From a bacterium (GTDB lineage Bacteria; Hinthialibacterota; Hinthialibacteria; H5-UNCL2): a stretch of DNA of 64,000 nucleotides. Position numbers and translations under genes: made by a program. The notes under the pieces were generated by a model, which was given only the letters and a program-made list of their open reading frames with translations, did not search any database and was not told the DNA's origin. Shown here in pieces: positions 1 to 8,185 of the stretch (within the stretch, counting starts at the first letter, position 1; each line of letters starts with the position of its first letter). The stretch covers positions 186,001 to 250,000 of the forward strand of contig JABTUV010000002.1 of assembly GCA_015075175.1 (NCBI GenBank). The letters run 5' to 3'.

Positions 1-302
1 CAGAGGCTGTCGCGCAGATGGAAGACGAAGCGCCGGCCGTCGGCGGCGGCGTCCCAGCGCATGGCTATCCCCGGTGCAATTGCCAGCGTGTGCGGATCGA
101 TGGTGACGAGGCCCTCGAAGAGTTGCAGGGCGACGGTAGCGTCGGAGAGGCCGGTCATGAGCGCGGGATCCAGATGCTCGGGTTCGGCGGTCAGATTGAA
201 GTAGAGCGTCTGGGGCGGGTCGGGCGGCTCGCCGCCGCCGCAACCGCACAGGGAAGCGACGCCCACCGCCGCGGTGGTCGCCAAGAACTCCCGCCGTCTC
301 AT
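1..302 (-). CDS. Oligopeptide ABC transporter substrate-binding lipoprotein (partial, C-terminus off the left edge)
   Basis: The first 100 codons of a secreted solute-binding protein (SBP_bac_5 / OppA family) that presents peptides to an ABC importer. It opens MRRREFLATTAAVG, a twin-arginine-like signal, followed by a lipobox-like SLCG, so it is probably an exported lipoprotein. The mature start includes LTAEPEHLDPAL, the usual OppA N-terminal block. Its ATG overlaps the TGA of the upstream gene (ATGA, 302-299), so the two are translationally coupled. It is a diverged paralogue of that neighbour. The ORF is open to the window edge, so the C-terminal lobe and any permease or ATPase genes cannot be seen. 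The family is secure; substrate specificity (peptide versus nickel or other) is not. Confidence 0.85.
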   Translation of the reverse strand, partial: MRRREFLATTAAVGVASLCGCGGGEPPDPPQTLYFNLTAEPEHLDPALMTGLSDATVALQLFEGLVTIDPHTLAIAPGIAMRWDAAADGRRFVFHLRDSL

Positions 303-1895
303 GGCATCGCCCCGCGCTGCACTGATAGAAAGTCCAACGGATGGAAGTTCCAGGCGTTGTCGTGCCAGTTGACCACCCACGGTTGCACCAGGTTGCGGTT
401 GACGGTAGAAGTAAAGCGGCGCAATCGGCATCTCGCGCAACAGCAGCGCCTCCGCCTGGGCGAAGATTTGCGCGCGCCCGTCCGGGTCCGTCTCTTGGTT
501 GGCCCGCTCGATCAGGGCGTCGTACTCCGCGTTCTGCCAGCCGGTGTTGTTGTTATTGAACGTGTCCATCGTGTCCGAGCGCCACATGTCCAGAAAGGTG
601 TTGACGTCGGGATAGTCGGCGATCCATCCGCCGCGCGCGATGTCGTAATCCAGCTTGCGCACGTCCCAGAGGTAGACTTTCCACTCGCGGTTTTCCAGCG
701 CGATGTCGATGCCCAGGTTCTCCTTCCACATGGATTGCACCGCCTGGGCGATGGCCTTGTGGTTTTCGCTGGTGTTGTAGAGTAGTGTGAGGCGGGGAAA
801 GCCCTTTCCCCCGGGAAAGCCGGCCTCGGCCAGGAGCTGTCGCGCCTTCTTTACGTCGTAGCCCGGACCCGCAGGCGGGCGGTAGCGCGTGATGGTGGGG
901 GGCGTGACGTGGTCGGCCGGCCGCTCCCCGCAGCGCGTGATGAACTTGACGATCTTCTCTTTGTCGATGGCCATGTTGAGCGCGTGCCGCACGCGGACGT
1001 CGTCCAGCGGCTTGCGCGTCACGTTGAAGCGATAGAAGTTCGTCCCCAGACTGTCGCCGTTGTGGTATTCCGGCATCGCCATCACCGCCTCGGCTCGGCT
1101 TACGGGGAAGTCCGTCACCCACTCGGTTTCCCCCGCCATGAACATGTTCAGGTTGGTGTCGATGTTGTCCGAGGCGTAGATTTCCACGCGCTCCAGCTGG
1201 ACCGCCTCCGCGTTCCAGTAGTGCGGATTGCGCACGACCACGATGCGGTCGTTGGGCACCCATTCTTTCATCAGAAACGCCCCGTTGGCCACGAAGTTGG
1301 CCGGGCGCGTCCAGCGCTCGCCGTGCGTCTCCAGCGCGCGCCGATTGACCGGATAGTAGGGGAACATGGCCACCAGCGTGAGAAAGAACGGGCAGGGATG
1401 GTTGAGTTGCACCACGATGGTCCTCGGGTCCGGGACCTTGATGCCCACCTCCTCCCAGGTGACCTCGCCGTTGAAGTAGGGCATGGCGTTGCGGATGTAG
1501 CGCAACTGGTCGGTGTAGATGGCGCCGGTGGTGGGCGTGAGCAGCCGTTTCCAAGAATACTCGAAGTCGTGCGCGGTGACGGGATCGCCGTTGCTCCAGG
1601 AGGCGTCGCGCAGGTGAAAGGTATACACGAGCTGATCCTGGGAGATGTCCCAGCGTTCCGCCATGCCGGGCAGGACGGTCGTCGAGCTGGGATCGGTGGG
1701 ATTGACGCGCACCAGTCCTTCCAGCATGGTGGAACAGGCGCGCACGTCGGGTACGCCGCCGATGTGCGCGGGGTCCAGCGTTTCGGGTTCCGCGCCGTTG
1801 TGGAAGCGAAAGACGCCGCCGCCGGGCGCGGACTTCCCGCCGCAAGCCGTGAGCGCGACGCACGCCAGCATGGCCGCAAGCTGATACAGCCTCAA
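299..1895 (-). CDS. Oligopeptide ABC transporter substrate-binding lipoprotein (OppA family), one frameshift
   Basis: Periplasmic peptide-binding lipoprotein of about 530 aa, the usual OppA length. I start it at a TTG (1895) preceded by GGAAGGAG; this gives MRLYQLAAMLACVALTACGG, a signal peptide with lipobox LTAC. Family blocks follow in order: NGAEPETLDP, YTFHLRDASWSNGDPVTAHD, DDVRVRHALNMAIDKEKIV, YPDVNTFLDMW. Near position 382 the frame must slip by one base to go from APLYFY to VNRNLVQPWVVNWHDNAWNF; without the slip the stop at 299-301 is not in frame. The continuous homology on both sides suggests an indel error rather than decay. It is followed by a second paralogue with an ATGA overlap. 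Family near certain. Confidence 0.9.
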
Positions 1896-2197
1896 GCTTC
1901 TGCTCCTTCCTCCGCTCCCCCCTTAACAAGGGGGCCTGGGGGGGTCTGTCTCACCCGCACGAGTCGGATATGCTTGACGCGGCCCCTCGGTTTGTCAACC
2001 CGATTCACGCACCCGTAGCGGCGACTTTCAGTCGGCCTGAGCATGGCGAAGGATCGTGTCGGCATCTTGCCGACACATGTATGCGCCATCGGGGACGGGA
2101 CGTTCCCGCGACCGGCGACAGGATGTCGCCGCTACGTTCGGACAGCCACGTTTACGGTTCTTTTGTTTCACACGCGGCAATGCTACAGTACCCCGCC
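1896..2197. repeat. Intergenic block of small palindromes
   Basis: The gap between the divergent oppA-like and yihY-like genes holds several short hairpins and no credible gene. A CCCCCCTTAACAAGGGGG palindrome lies at 1917-1934 and recurs near 23930, 24245 and 31985. A GTGTCGGCATCTTGCCGACAC palindrome lies at 2056-2076. GCGACAGGATGTCGC at 2115-2129 is followed by CGCTAC. These have the form of dispersed hairpin repeats seen elsewhere in the window; promoters for both flanking genes must also lie here, but I could not pick them with confidence. Confidence 0.6.
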
Positions 2198-3316
2198 ATG
2201 AATGAACCCCGCGAAATCCGACAGGCGCTCGCAGAAGCCTCGTTCTTGAAGCAGCCCGCGCTCGTCTTCAAGCTGGCCTGGCTGCGCTTTTACCGGGACG
2301 GCTGCGTGCATCGCGCCGCCGCCATCTCGTATTCGACCCTTCTTTCACTGGTTCCGCTGGCGGCGGTCGTACTCTTCTTTATCACCTACTTCGGACAGTA
2401 TTTCGGTCAGTTGGACGAGGTACAACAGACGGTGCAGGACCGCGTCATCGACTTCGTGTTTCCCTTTTCGACCGATTCCGTACCCGCCGCGACCGGCCCG
2501 CCGGCGGTCGGGAACCTGCGGCTGGCGGAGGGGGCGATGCCGGCCACCGCGGAAGTGCGGCAGAACACGGAAGACCGGCTGGGCGCCATCATCAACCAGA
2601 AGCTGTCCGAGTTCGTGGCCAACGCGCGCGCCTTGGGGGTCGTGGGCGGCGTCTTCTTTCTGGTTTTTGCCATGCTCCTGGTGGTGGCAGTGGAAGAGGC
2701 GTTCAACGCGGTGTGGCGCGGGGCGCGCCGCAGCTGGTACGCGCGCGTGCTCAACTACTGGGCGCTTCTGTCGCTGGGGCCGGTGTTCCTGGTCGCCTCG
2801 CTGGTCCTCACCAGCGGCCTATTGGCCCACGCGCCCGCCTCGGTGCAACTCGTGCTGCCCACGGCGGCCTCGTTCATCGGATTCTGGATTCTCTTCGAGA
2901 TCATGCCCGCCAGCCGCGTCTCGCCGTTGGCGGCGGTCGGCGGCGCCCTGGTGACCAGCGTCCTCTGGGAACTGGCCAAGCACGCCTTCGCCTGGTACAC
3001 CACGCATTACACCGGCCTGCAGAACATCTACGGCTCGCTCTTCGTCGTGCCCATCCTGCTCATGTGGGTCTACTACACGTGGCTGGTCATCCTCTTCGGC
3101 GTGGAAGTTTCGTACGTGTTGCATCACGCCCGCAGCCGCTTGGAACCGGCCGGCTCCCAGGCTGTCGGCGTGGACCGCGAGACGCTGGAGGAGATGCGGC
3201 GCATGAGAGACCGCATCGAGGAGATCTTGACGCGCCTCAATCGTTCCTCGACCTCTGACAACAGAGAAGAAACCCAATCGCCCGAAAGCAATTTGTCGCC
3301 GCCGATCAATCAATAA
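2198..3316 (+). CDS. YihY/BrkB family inner-membrane protein
   Basis: A 372-aa polytopic membrane protein of the YihY/UPF0761 (BrkB, formerly 'ribonuclease BN') family, whose molecular role is not established. The N-terminus carries the family block HRAAAISYSTLLSLVPLAAV followed by five further hydrophobic segments, and the characteristic LQNIYGSLFVVPILLMWVYY near residue 270. The C-terminal tail is charged and cytoplasmic. About 80 residues between the first and second membrane segments form a longer than usual loop. I chose ATG 2198 (MNEPREIRQ); the frame is open upstream to 1970, but that stretch crosses palindromic repeats and is not protein-like. It stands alone between repeat-rich gaps. 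Confidence 0.9.
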   Translation: MNEPREIRQALAEASFLKQPALVFKLAWLRFYRDGCVHRAAAISYSTLLSLVPLAAVVLFFITYFGQYFGQLDEVQQTVQDRVIDFVFPFSTDSVPAATGPPAVGNLRLAEGAMPATAEVRQNTEDRLGAIINQKLSEFVANARALGVVGGVFFLVFAMLLVVAVEEAFNAVWRGARRSWYARVLNYWALLSLGPVFLVASLVLTSGLLAHAPASVQLVLPTAASFIGFWILFEIMPASRVSPLAAVGGALVTSVLWELAKHAFAWYTTHYTGLQNIYGSLFVVPILLMWVYYTWLVILFGVEVSYVLHHARSRLEPAGSQAVGVDRETLEEMRRMRDRIEEILTRLNRSSTSDNREETQSPESNLSPPINQ

Positions 3317-3401
3317 GTGATTGTCCGCTACAATTATTAGCGATAATAGACCCTTCGGACGGCTCAAATGTCATAACCTCAAAAATTCTTCGAAAATTTC
3401 G

Positions 3402-3430
3402 TTGACACCTGCGACTGAATGTCGATACGT
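3402..3430 (+). promoter_or_regulatory. Possible sigma-70 promoter for the secreted-protein cluster
   Basis: A perfect TTGACA lies at 3402-3407 in a locally AT-richer stretch upstream of the 3583 gene. The best -10 candidates 16-18 bp downstream (GATACG, TACGTT) match the consensus at only three positions, so the call is tentative. Confidence 0.25.
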
Positions 3431-3582
3431 TTCTGGACGCAATCTCAACTGTTGGCAACGCAACGTCACAGGTCGAAGAACTCATCCCTCGACCCGGGGG
3501 TGGGGTTGGGAATCGGAGTATGATGGCTTTGTGTAACAGAGGCTCAAACCATGCGGCGGCCGGCCGCCTCCGGGCGGGACGT

Positions 3583-6500
3583 ATGAGACTCCTTCTGGGA
3601 CTGGCGGTGGCCGGTGCGCTGCTTACCCAGGTGGGCTGGGCACAGACGCCCACGCCCACCCCGACCGCCACGGAGACCGCCACGCCCTCGCCGACCTACA
3701 CGCCCAGTCCCACGCCCACTTCGACCTCGACCCCGACGCCCACGCCGACGTTCTCGGGATACGTCCAGACCGTCGTCTTGAGTTCCGACTACGTCGTCAA
3801 CAACATCCCGTCTCTAGCCAACGTGCAGGGATTCTATCGCCTCCAGTACAGCCCCGCCAATCGATATCCGACGCTGACGGCCGACGTCGAACTCCTGGGC
3901 GAGGTTGCCGGCGCCACGACCACCTACGTCTCTCAGCGCATGAACCTCTCGACGGCGTTGTTTCCGCCCGGATTCCCCGTCCCCGTCAACATGGTCGTGC
4001 CGGCCACGCTGCTCCTGCCGCTGGACGGCAACTTCTCGCTGCGGGTGACGCTGGACCCCGAAATGACGACCATGGACCCCGACTACACTGACAACGTCAG
4101 GAACAGCATCCCCAAGAAGATGCCGCACTTGTCGGGCAAGGTGTTCTTCGGCGACTGTGAAACGACCATGACGCACCTGTCGGACTTCACCGTGTCGGAC
4201 GCGGACACGGGCGTGATCGTGGACGGCAGCGGCGTCTTCAACGGCTTTCCCATTCATTACGGCGGGGTGACGGCGGACCGGGAGACGGCGCCCCATGCGG
4301 GGGACCTGCACGCGATCGGCGGGACCGTCCCCTTCACGCCCAACTCGCCCACGGTCGTGGGGGGATGGCAGTACACGTTCACCCAGGCGCGGCTGACGGC
4401 GACGGGCGCGGAGGCGCGCGTGGCGGTCCGCTTGCCGAACACAGTCGCCGTCAAGTTGGACGTACCCGCTCCTGAATTCTTCGGTGGTCTCAACTTCCCC
4501 GTCTCCGGCGCCAGCTTCATGCCCCTGACCTGCGCCTTGGCTCCTATCGGTACCGTGACGACCTCCCTTTCGTTGATCTGGATGCAGGAGGATCTGCCGT
4601 TTCACGTCTATAATCAGACGCAGGTCTTCTCGCACGCCTCAGGCTTTCTTCTGCCCGGTTCGACCATGGAGTACGTGCACAAGAAGCGCATGACCGCGCC
4701 CAACGCCGGCCTGAAGCCCAGCTGCGACACGTTCTACTACAACGGCTCGCTCATGTCCGCCACGATCCAGCCGGACGGCATCCACGCCGACCTCAACGTG
4801 GGTTCGGCGATCTACTACACGTCGTTTCCGCACGGCATGGTCTTGCTGGTAACCGGCGGCTACGTCAAGACCGACGCGGGCGTGATCGACTCCGCCGTCA
4901 GCAAGCTGGTGGATACGGCCGCGGGCACGACCTATTATAACGACGATTGCCCGCCCGCCACGCGCTTCACGCTGCTCACCGCCTACTTCGATGAGATGAA
5001 GATCTTCTCCGACGGAGCCATCCTGGCGGATCACGACATGACCCCGGCCTCCCGGCTGGATTGGAACACCTACATCACCGACGTCTCCGGCACGCCCCGC
5101 ACCTATCTCTACATGCCCGGCTATCGCACCTTCATGCACCAGAACCAGTATCGGCGAGTGCAGGAGTATCTCACCGCGGGCCGCAAGGACAACGGGCAGA
5201 TGGTCATCCGGGATAACTTCCTGGAGTACTGGATCCTGGGCGCCGGGCACTACGCCGGGTTTAATTTCACCGCCCAGGACCTTCTGGACGTGCCCTTCAC
5301 CGCGGAAGTAGCCGGCCAGACCATGAACTTCAAGTACACGCTGGGCAGCAAGCTCTACGTGCGCTTCTCGGGCGTGACCGGCAAGGCCGACGCGGGTCTC
5401 ATGATCCCGCCCGTCTCCATCACCATCTACGGCGGCTACAAGGTCAACATCGAGTCCTTCGGGCAGTCGTTTCTGTCCAACGATCCCTCGGGCTATCCCA
5501 CCAAGATCAACGGCGAGATCGACATCCCCTGGCCCAGCGACATCCTGGTGGGATTCGAGCACATGCAGATGAACGGCTGCGGCAACTTCGAGAACGGCGA
5601 GATCGCCGACGACAGCAAGAACCAGGTGCTCAAGTACTGGGACGCGCCCATCGAGATTTCCGCGCTGGGCTTCCGGCAGATCGAGGGCGATCCCGACCCG
5701 GACCATCGCACGCTGTGGTTGTCGACCGTGAACACCGTCTCCACGCTGGCGGAAAGGCCCAAGATGGAGATGGAAATCCTGCCCAACGGCAACGTGGGCG
5801 ACTCGCACATCATCCACGCCTTCCAGTCGGTGATGCAGGGCTGGAAGTTTCACGTGACGCGCATCTATCTCACCAGTTGGGACGGCAATCCCAACCAGCC
5901 CAACGGTTTTTACAACGTGATCGGAGACTTGGTCTTCCCCTTCTGGGGCGCGACGCACATGCACGGGATCGTGCTGGGGAGCGTGGGCACGGCCAAGTTC
6001 ACCGGCGGCCAGGAGTATTTCGGCGGACCGGACCCGGACCCCTTGCGGCGCGGCTTCCCCAACTCCATCGCGCCCGGCCAGCCCATCAACACGCGCATCA
6101 ACACGTTCATCTCCACCCCCAGCTACTATGCCGTGGTCAAGAAGGAATTCGCCGGGCTTATCAACCTGCACTATCCGGTCAAGTACACGCAGGCGCCGGT
6201 CAACCAGTTCAAGTCGCCGGAGGTGGAAAAGCAGAGCCTGATCGTCATGGACGTCGAGTCCTCGGTGGAACGCATCACGGTCGAGGAGACGGAAATCCGC
6301 TTCGGCCTGAAGTATGAGGGTCTGCCGCAGATCAGCTTGGCGGCGGTCTACAACCAGTACAGTTCGGAGTTCGCCTCCACCTTCCTGTCGCCCATCAAGA
6401 GCAAGATCGACGGCCTGGCGCAGCATCTGACGGGGGACCTGTCCAACGTCTTGCGGCCGCCGGTCAAGGCGGCGCTCCTGCCGGCGGTGCAGGCGCTGGT

Positions 6501-8181
6501 CAACCAGATGCAGTCGCAGATCGCCGGGCTGGACCCGCCCGACCTGGCGGCCTGGAAGGCCGCCAACCTGGACCCGCTGCTCAACGCCAATCCCCTGGCC
6601 CTGCCGACCAAGTTCACCGGCGGCTCCATGCCCGTGCAGCAACTCTTGGAGGACCAGGTCATCGACCGCCTCAACGGCCTCACCAATGATCTCCTGGGCG
6701 TGAACGCGCAGAAAATCCAGCAAATCGCCGGCCTCATTCAGAGCATCATCGAGGGCCTCGGTTTCCTGGGTCTCGTCAATCCCGACGTCTCCGGCATCAT
6801 CGCCGACCTGCAGAACTTGATTCCCAACCAGAGTCACGAGGCCATCGAGTCCACCGGCATCCAGGCCAAGGTGAACCAGTTGGTCAACGAAGCCAACGGC
6901 GCGCTGGGCCTGGACTACGTGGACAATCTCTTCAACGATACCGACCTGGCCAACCTGGAGACGCAAATCCGGAACGCCGTCAAGAGCCAGCTGAACGGCT
7001 ACAGCCTCAACCAGCTCAAGAGCCTCTCCGCTGACCAGTTGACCAACCAGATCGTCAACCAGATGTTCAACGCGACCATTTTCAAGGAGTTGAACAAGCA
7101 GACCATCAACATCGTCGCGCCGGTGAAGAACTCGCTGCAGGACATGGTGACGGGCACGCTGGACCAGATCAACAACGAGATCATGGACTTTCTGGACGAG
7201 GTGGACGTGGGGCTGGCGCAGGCGACCGCGGCCATCAACGACGTGATCGGGGTGAAGGCGGCCGAGATCAAGGGCTACGCCATCATCAACTATGATTATC
7301 TGGAGCAGTTGCACATCGACGCGATTTTCACCATGGCGGCGCCGGATGAAGTGACCTACCACGCCTATCTGGACATGAAGCGGCAGCAGACCGGCAGCGA
7401 CGACACCTTCTGCGGCGTTGTCTTGGACGGCAAGCCGGTGATGGACGTGACCATCGGCGCCAAGGGCATCGGCCTGTCCTGGGGCGTTTCCGAAGTCAAG
7501 GTGGACATCGCCGTCAACCTGATGTTCCTGGGCGGCGCCTTGTCCAACTTCGGCGGCAGCATTCAGATGACGGACGGCATGTTGGGATTCGGGTCCTTCG
7601 GCATCGTGCCGCCGACCGGCTTCGGCGTGGCCGTGGGGCTGTTCGAGAACTACCTGTGGGCGCAGGCCAAGGTCAAGTTCGAGAGCTACGTGATCTACGG
7701 CGGCATCTTCCTGGGCCGCTCCTGCGACCTGGAGCCGCTCAAGATCATCGATCCGGAAGTGGCCTCGATTCTGAAGGTGGACAGCATGACGGGCGCCTAC
7801 GTGTACGCGCAGGGCTCCTTCCCCATCTTCAACTACGGTTGCATGTTCAAGGTGGGCGCGGAGCTGGGCGCGGGCGGCTGGTTCTTTTTGGAGGGTCCCA
7901 GTTACGGCGGCAAGTTCGTGGGCGGCGTGTTCGGCAAGGCCGCCTGCATCGTCAGCGTCAAGGGCCAGATGCGCCTGATCGGCGGCAAGGACCAGGCCGG
8001 CTGGTTCTTCTCCGGCAACGCCTGGATCGCCGGCGGCATCGGCTTCTGCGATGAGGAGGACTGGGACAGCCTGTCGGAGGCCTTCGACGACGACTGGTGC
8101 TTTGTGTGCGGCTGCAACGCCAAAATCTCCTATCGCGTGGGTTCGGCGTGGGACGTGAGCTACAAGATCGGGTGTCATTAA
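3583..8181 (+). CDS. Large secreted protein with N-terminal Thr-Pro linker (1532 aa), function unknown
   Basis: It has a signal peptide (MRLLLGLAVAGALLTQVGWA), then about 35 residues of Thr/Pro/Ser-rich linker, then roughly 1480 residues I cannot assign to a family. The linker directly after the signal is unusual, since such linkers normally sit between domains. Residues of about 930-1240 are rich in Leu, Ile, Asn and Gln and look amphipathic and helical. The last 250 residues are Gly-rich with regularly spaced aromatics and end in a cysteine-rich tail (WCFVCGC and a final CH). The frame is intact for 4.6 kb. I start at ATG 3583; the ORF is open from ATG 3520, which would add 21 residues before the signal. 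It is followed after 4 bp by a second secreted-protein gene, suggesting an operon with the genes to 13485. Confidence 0.75.
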   Translation: MRLLLGLAVAGALLTQVGWAQTPTPTPTATETATPSPTYTPSPTPTSTSTPTPTPTFSGYVQTVVLSSDYVVNNIPSLANVQGFYRLQYSPANRYPTLTADVELLGEVAGATTTYVSQRMNLSTALFPPGFPVPVNMVVPATLLLPLDGNFSLRVTLDPEMTTMDPDYTDNVRNSIPKKMPHLSGKVFFGDCETTMTHLSDFTVSDADTGVIVDGSGVFNGFPIHYGGVTADRETAPHAGDLHAIGGTVPFTPNSPTVVGGWQYTFTQARLTATGAEARVAVRLPNTVAVKLDVPAPEFFGGLNFPVSGASFMPLTCALAPIGTVTTSLSLIWMQEDLPFHVYNQTQVFSHASGFLLPGSTMEYVHKKRMTAPNAGLKPSCDTFYYNGSLMSATIQPDGIHADLNVGSAIYYTSFPHGMVLLVTGGYVKTDAGVIDSAVSKLVDTAAGTTYYNDDCPPATRFTLLTAYFDEMKIFSDGAILADHDMTPASRLDWNTYITDVSGTPRTYLYMPGYRTFMHQNQYRRVQEYLTAGRKDNGQMVIRDNFLEYWILGAGHYAGFNFTAQDLLDVPFTAEVAGQTMNFKYTLGSKLYVRFSGVTGKADAGLMIPPVSITIYGGYKVNIESFGQSFLSNDPSGYPTKINGEIDIPWPSDILVGFEHMQMNGCGNFENGEIADDSKNQVLKYWDAPIEISALGFRQIEGDPDPDHRTLWLSTVNTVSTLAERPKMEMEILPNGNVGDSHIIHAFQSVMQGWKFHVTRIYLTSWDGNPNQPNGFYNVIGDLVFPFWGATHMHGIVLGSVGTAKFTGGQEYFGGPDPDPLRRGFPNSIAPGQPINTRINTFISTPSYYAVVKKEFAGLINLHYPVKYTQAPVNQFKSPEVEKQSLIVMDVESSVERITVEETEIRFGLKYEGLPQISLAAVYNQYSSEFASTFLSPIKSKIDGLAQHLTGDLSNVLRPPVKAALLPAVQALVNQMQSQIAGLDPPDLAAWKAANLDPLLNANPLALPTKFTGGSMPVQQLLEDQVIDRLNGLTNDLLGVNAQKIQQIAGLIQSIIEGLGFLGLVNPDVSGIIADLQNLIPNQSHEAIESTGIQAKVNQLVNEANGALGLDYVDNLFNDTDLANLETQIRNAVKSQLNGYSLNQLKSLSADQLTNQIVNQMFNATIFKELNKQTINIVAPVKNSLQDMVTGTLDQINNEIMDFLDEVDVGLAQATAAINDVIGVKAAEIKGYAIINYDYLEQLHIDAIFTMAAPDEVTYHAYLDMKRQQTGSDDTFCGVVLDGKPVMDVTIGAKGIGLSWGVSEVKVDIAVNLMFLGGALSNFGGSIQMTDGMLGFGSFGIVPPTGFGVAVGLFENYLWAQAKVKFESYVIYGGIFLGRSCDLEPLKIIDPEVASILKVDSMTGAYVYAQGSFPIFNYGCMFKVGAELGAGGWFFLEGPSYGGKFVGGVFGKAACIVSVKGQMRLIGGKDQAGWFFSGNAWIAGGIGFCDEEDWDSLSEAFDDDWCFVCGCNAKISYRVGSAWDVSYKIGCH

Positions 8182-8185
8182 TTCG

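Noticed and set aside
553-1929. 458-codon minus-strand frame overlapping oppA
   Set aside because: Arg/His-rich shadow in the wrong frame; the true OppA frame starts at TTG 1895.
3650-3750. Tandem CCCACGCCCACC repeats as a regulatory array
   Set aside because: They encode the Thr-Pro linker of the secreted protein; a similar tract at 13150-13270 encodes the linker of the dockerin protein.
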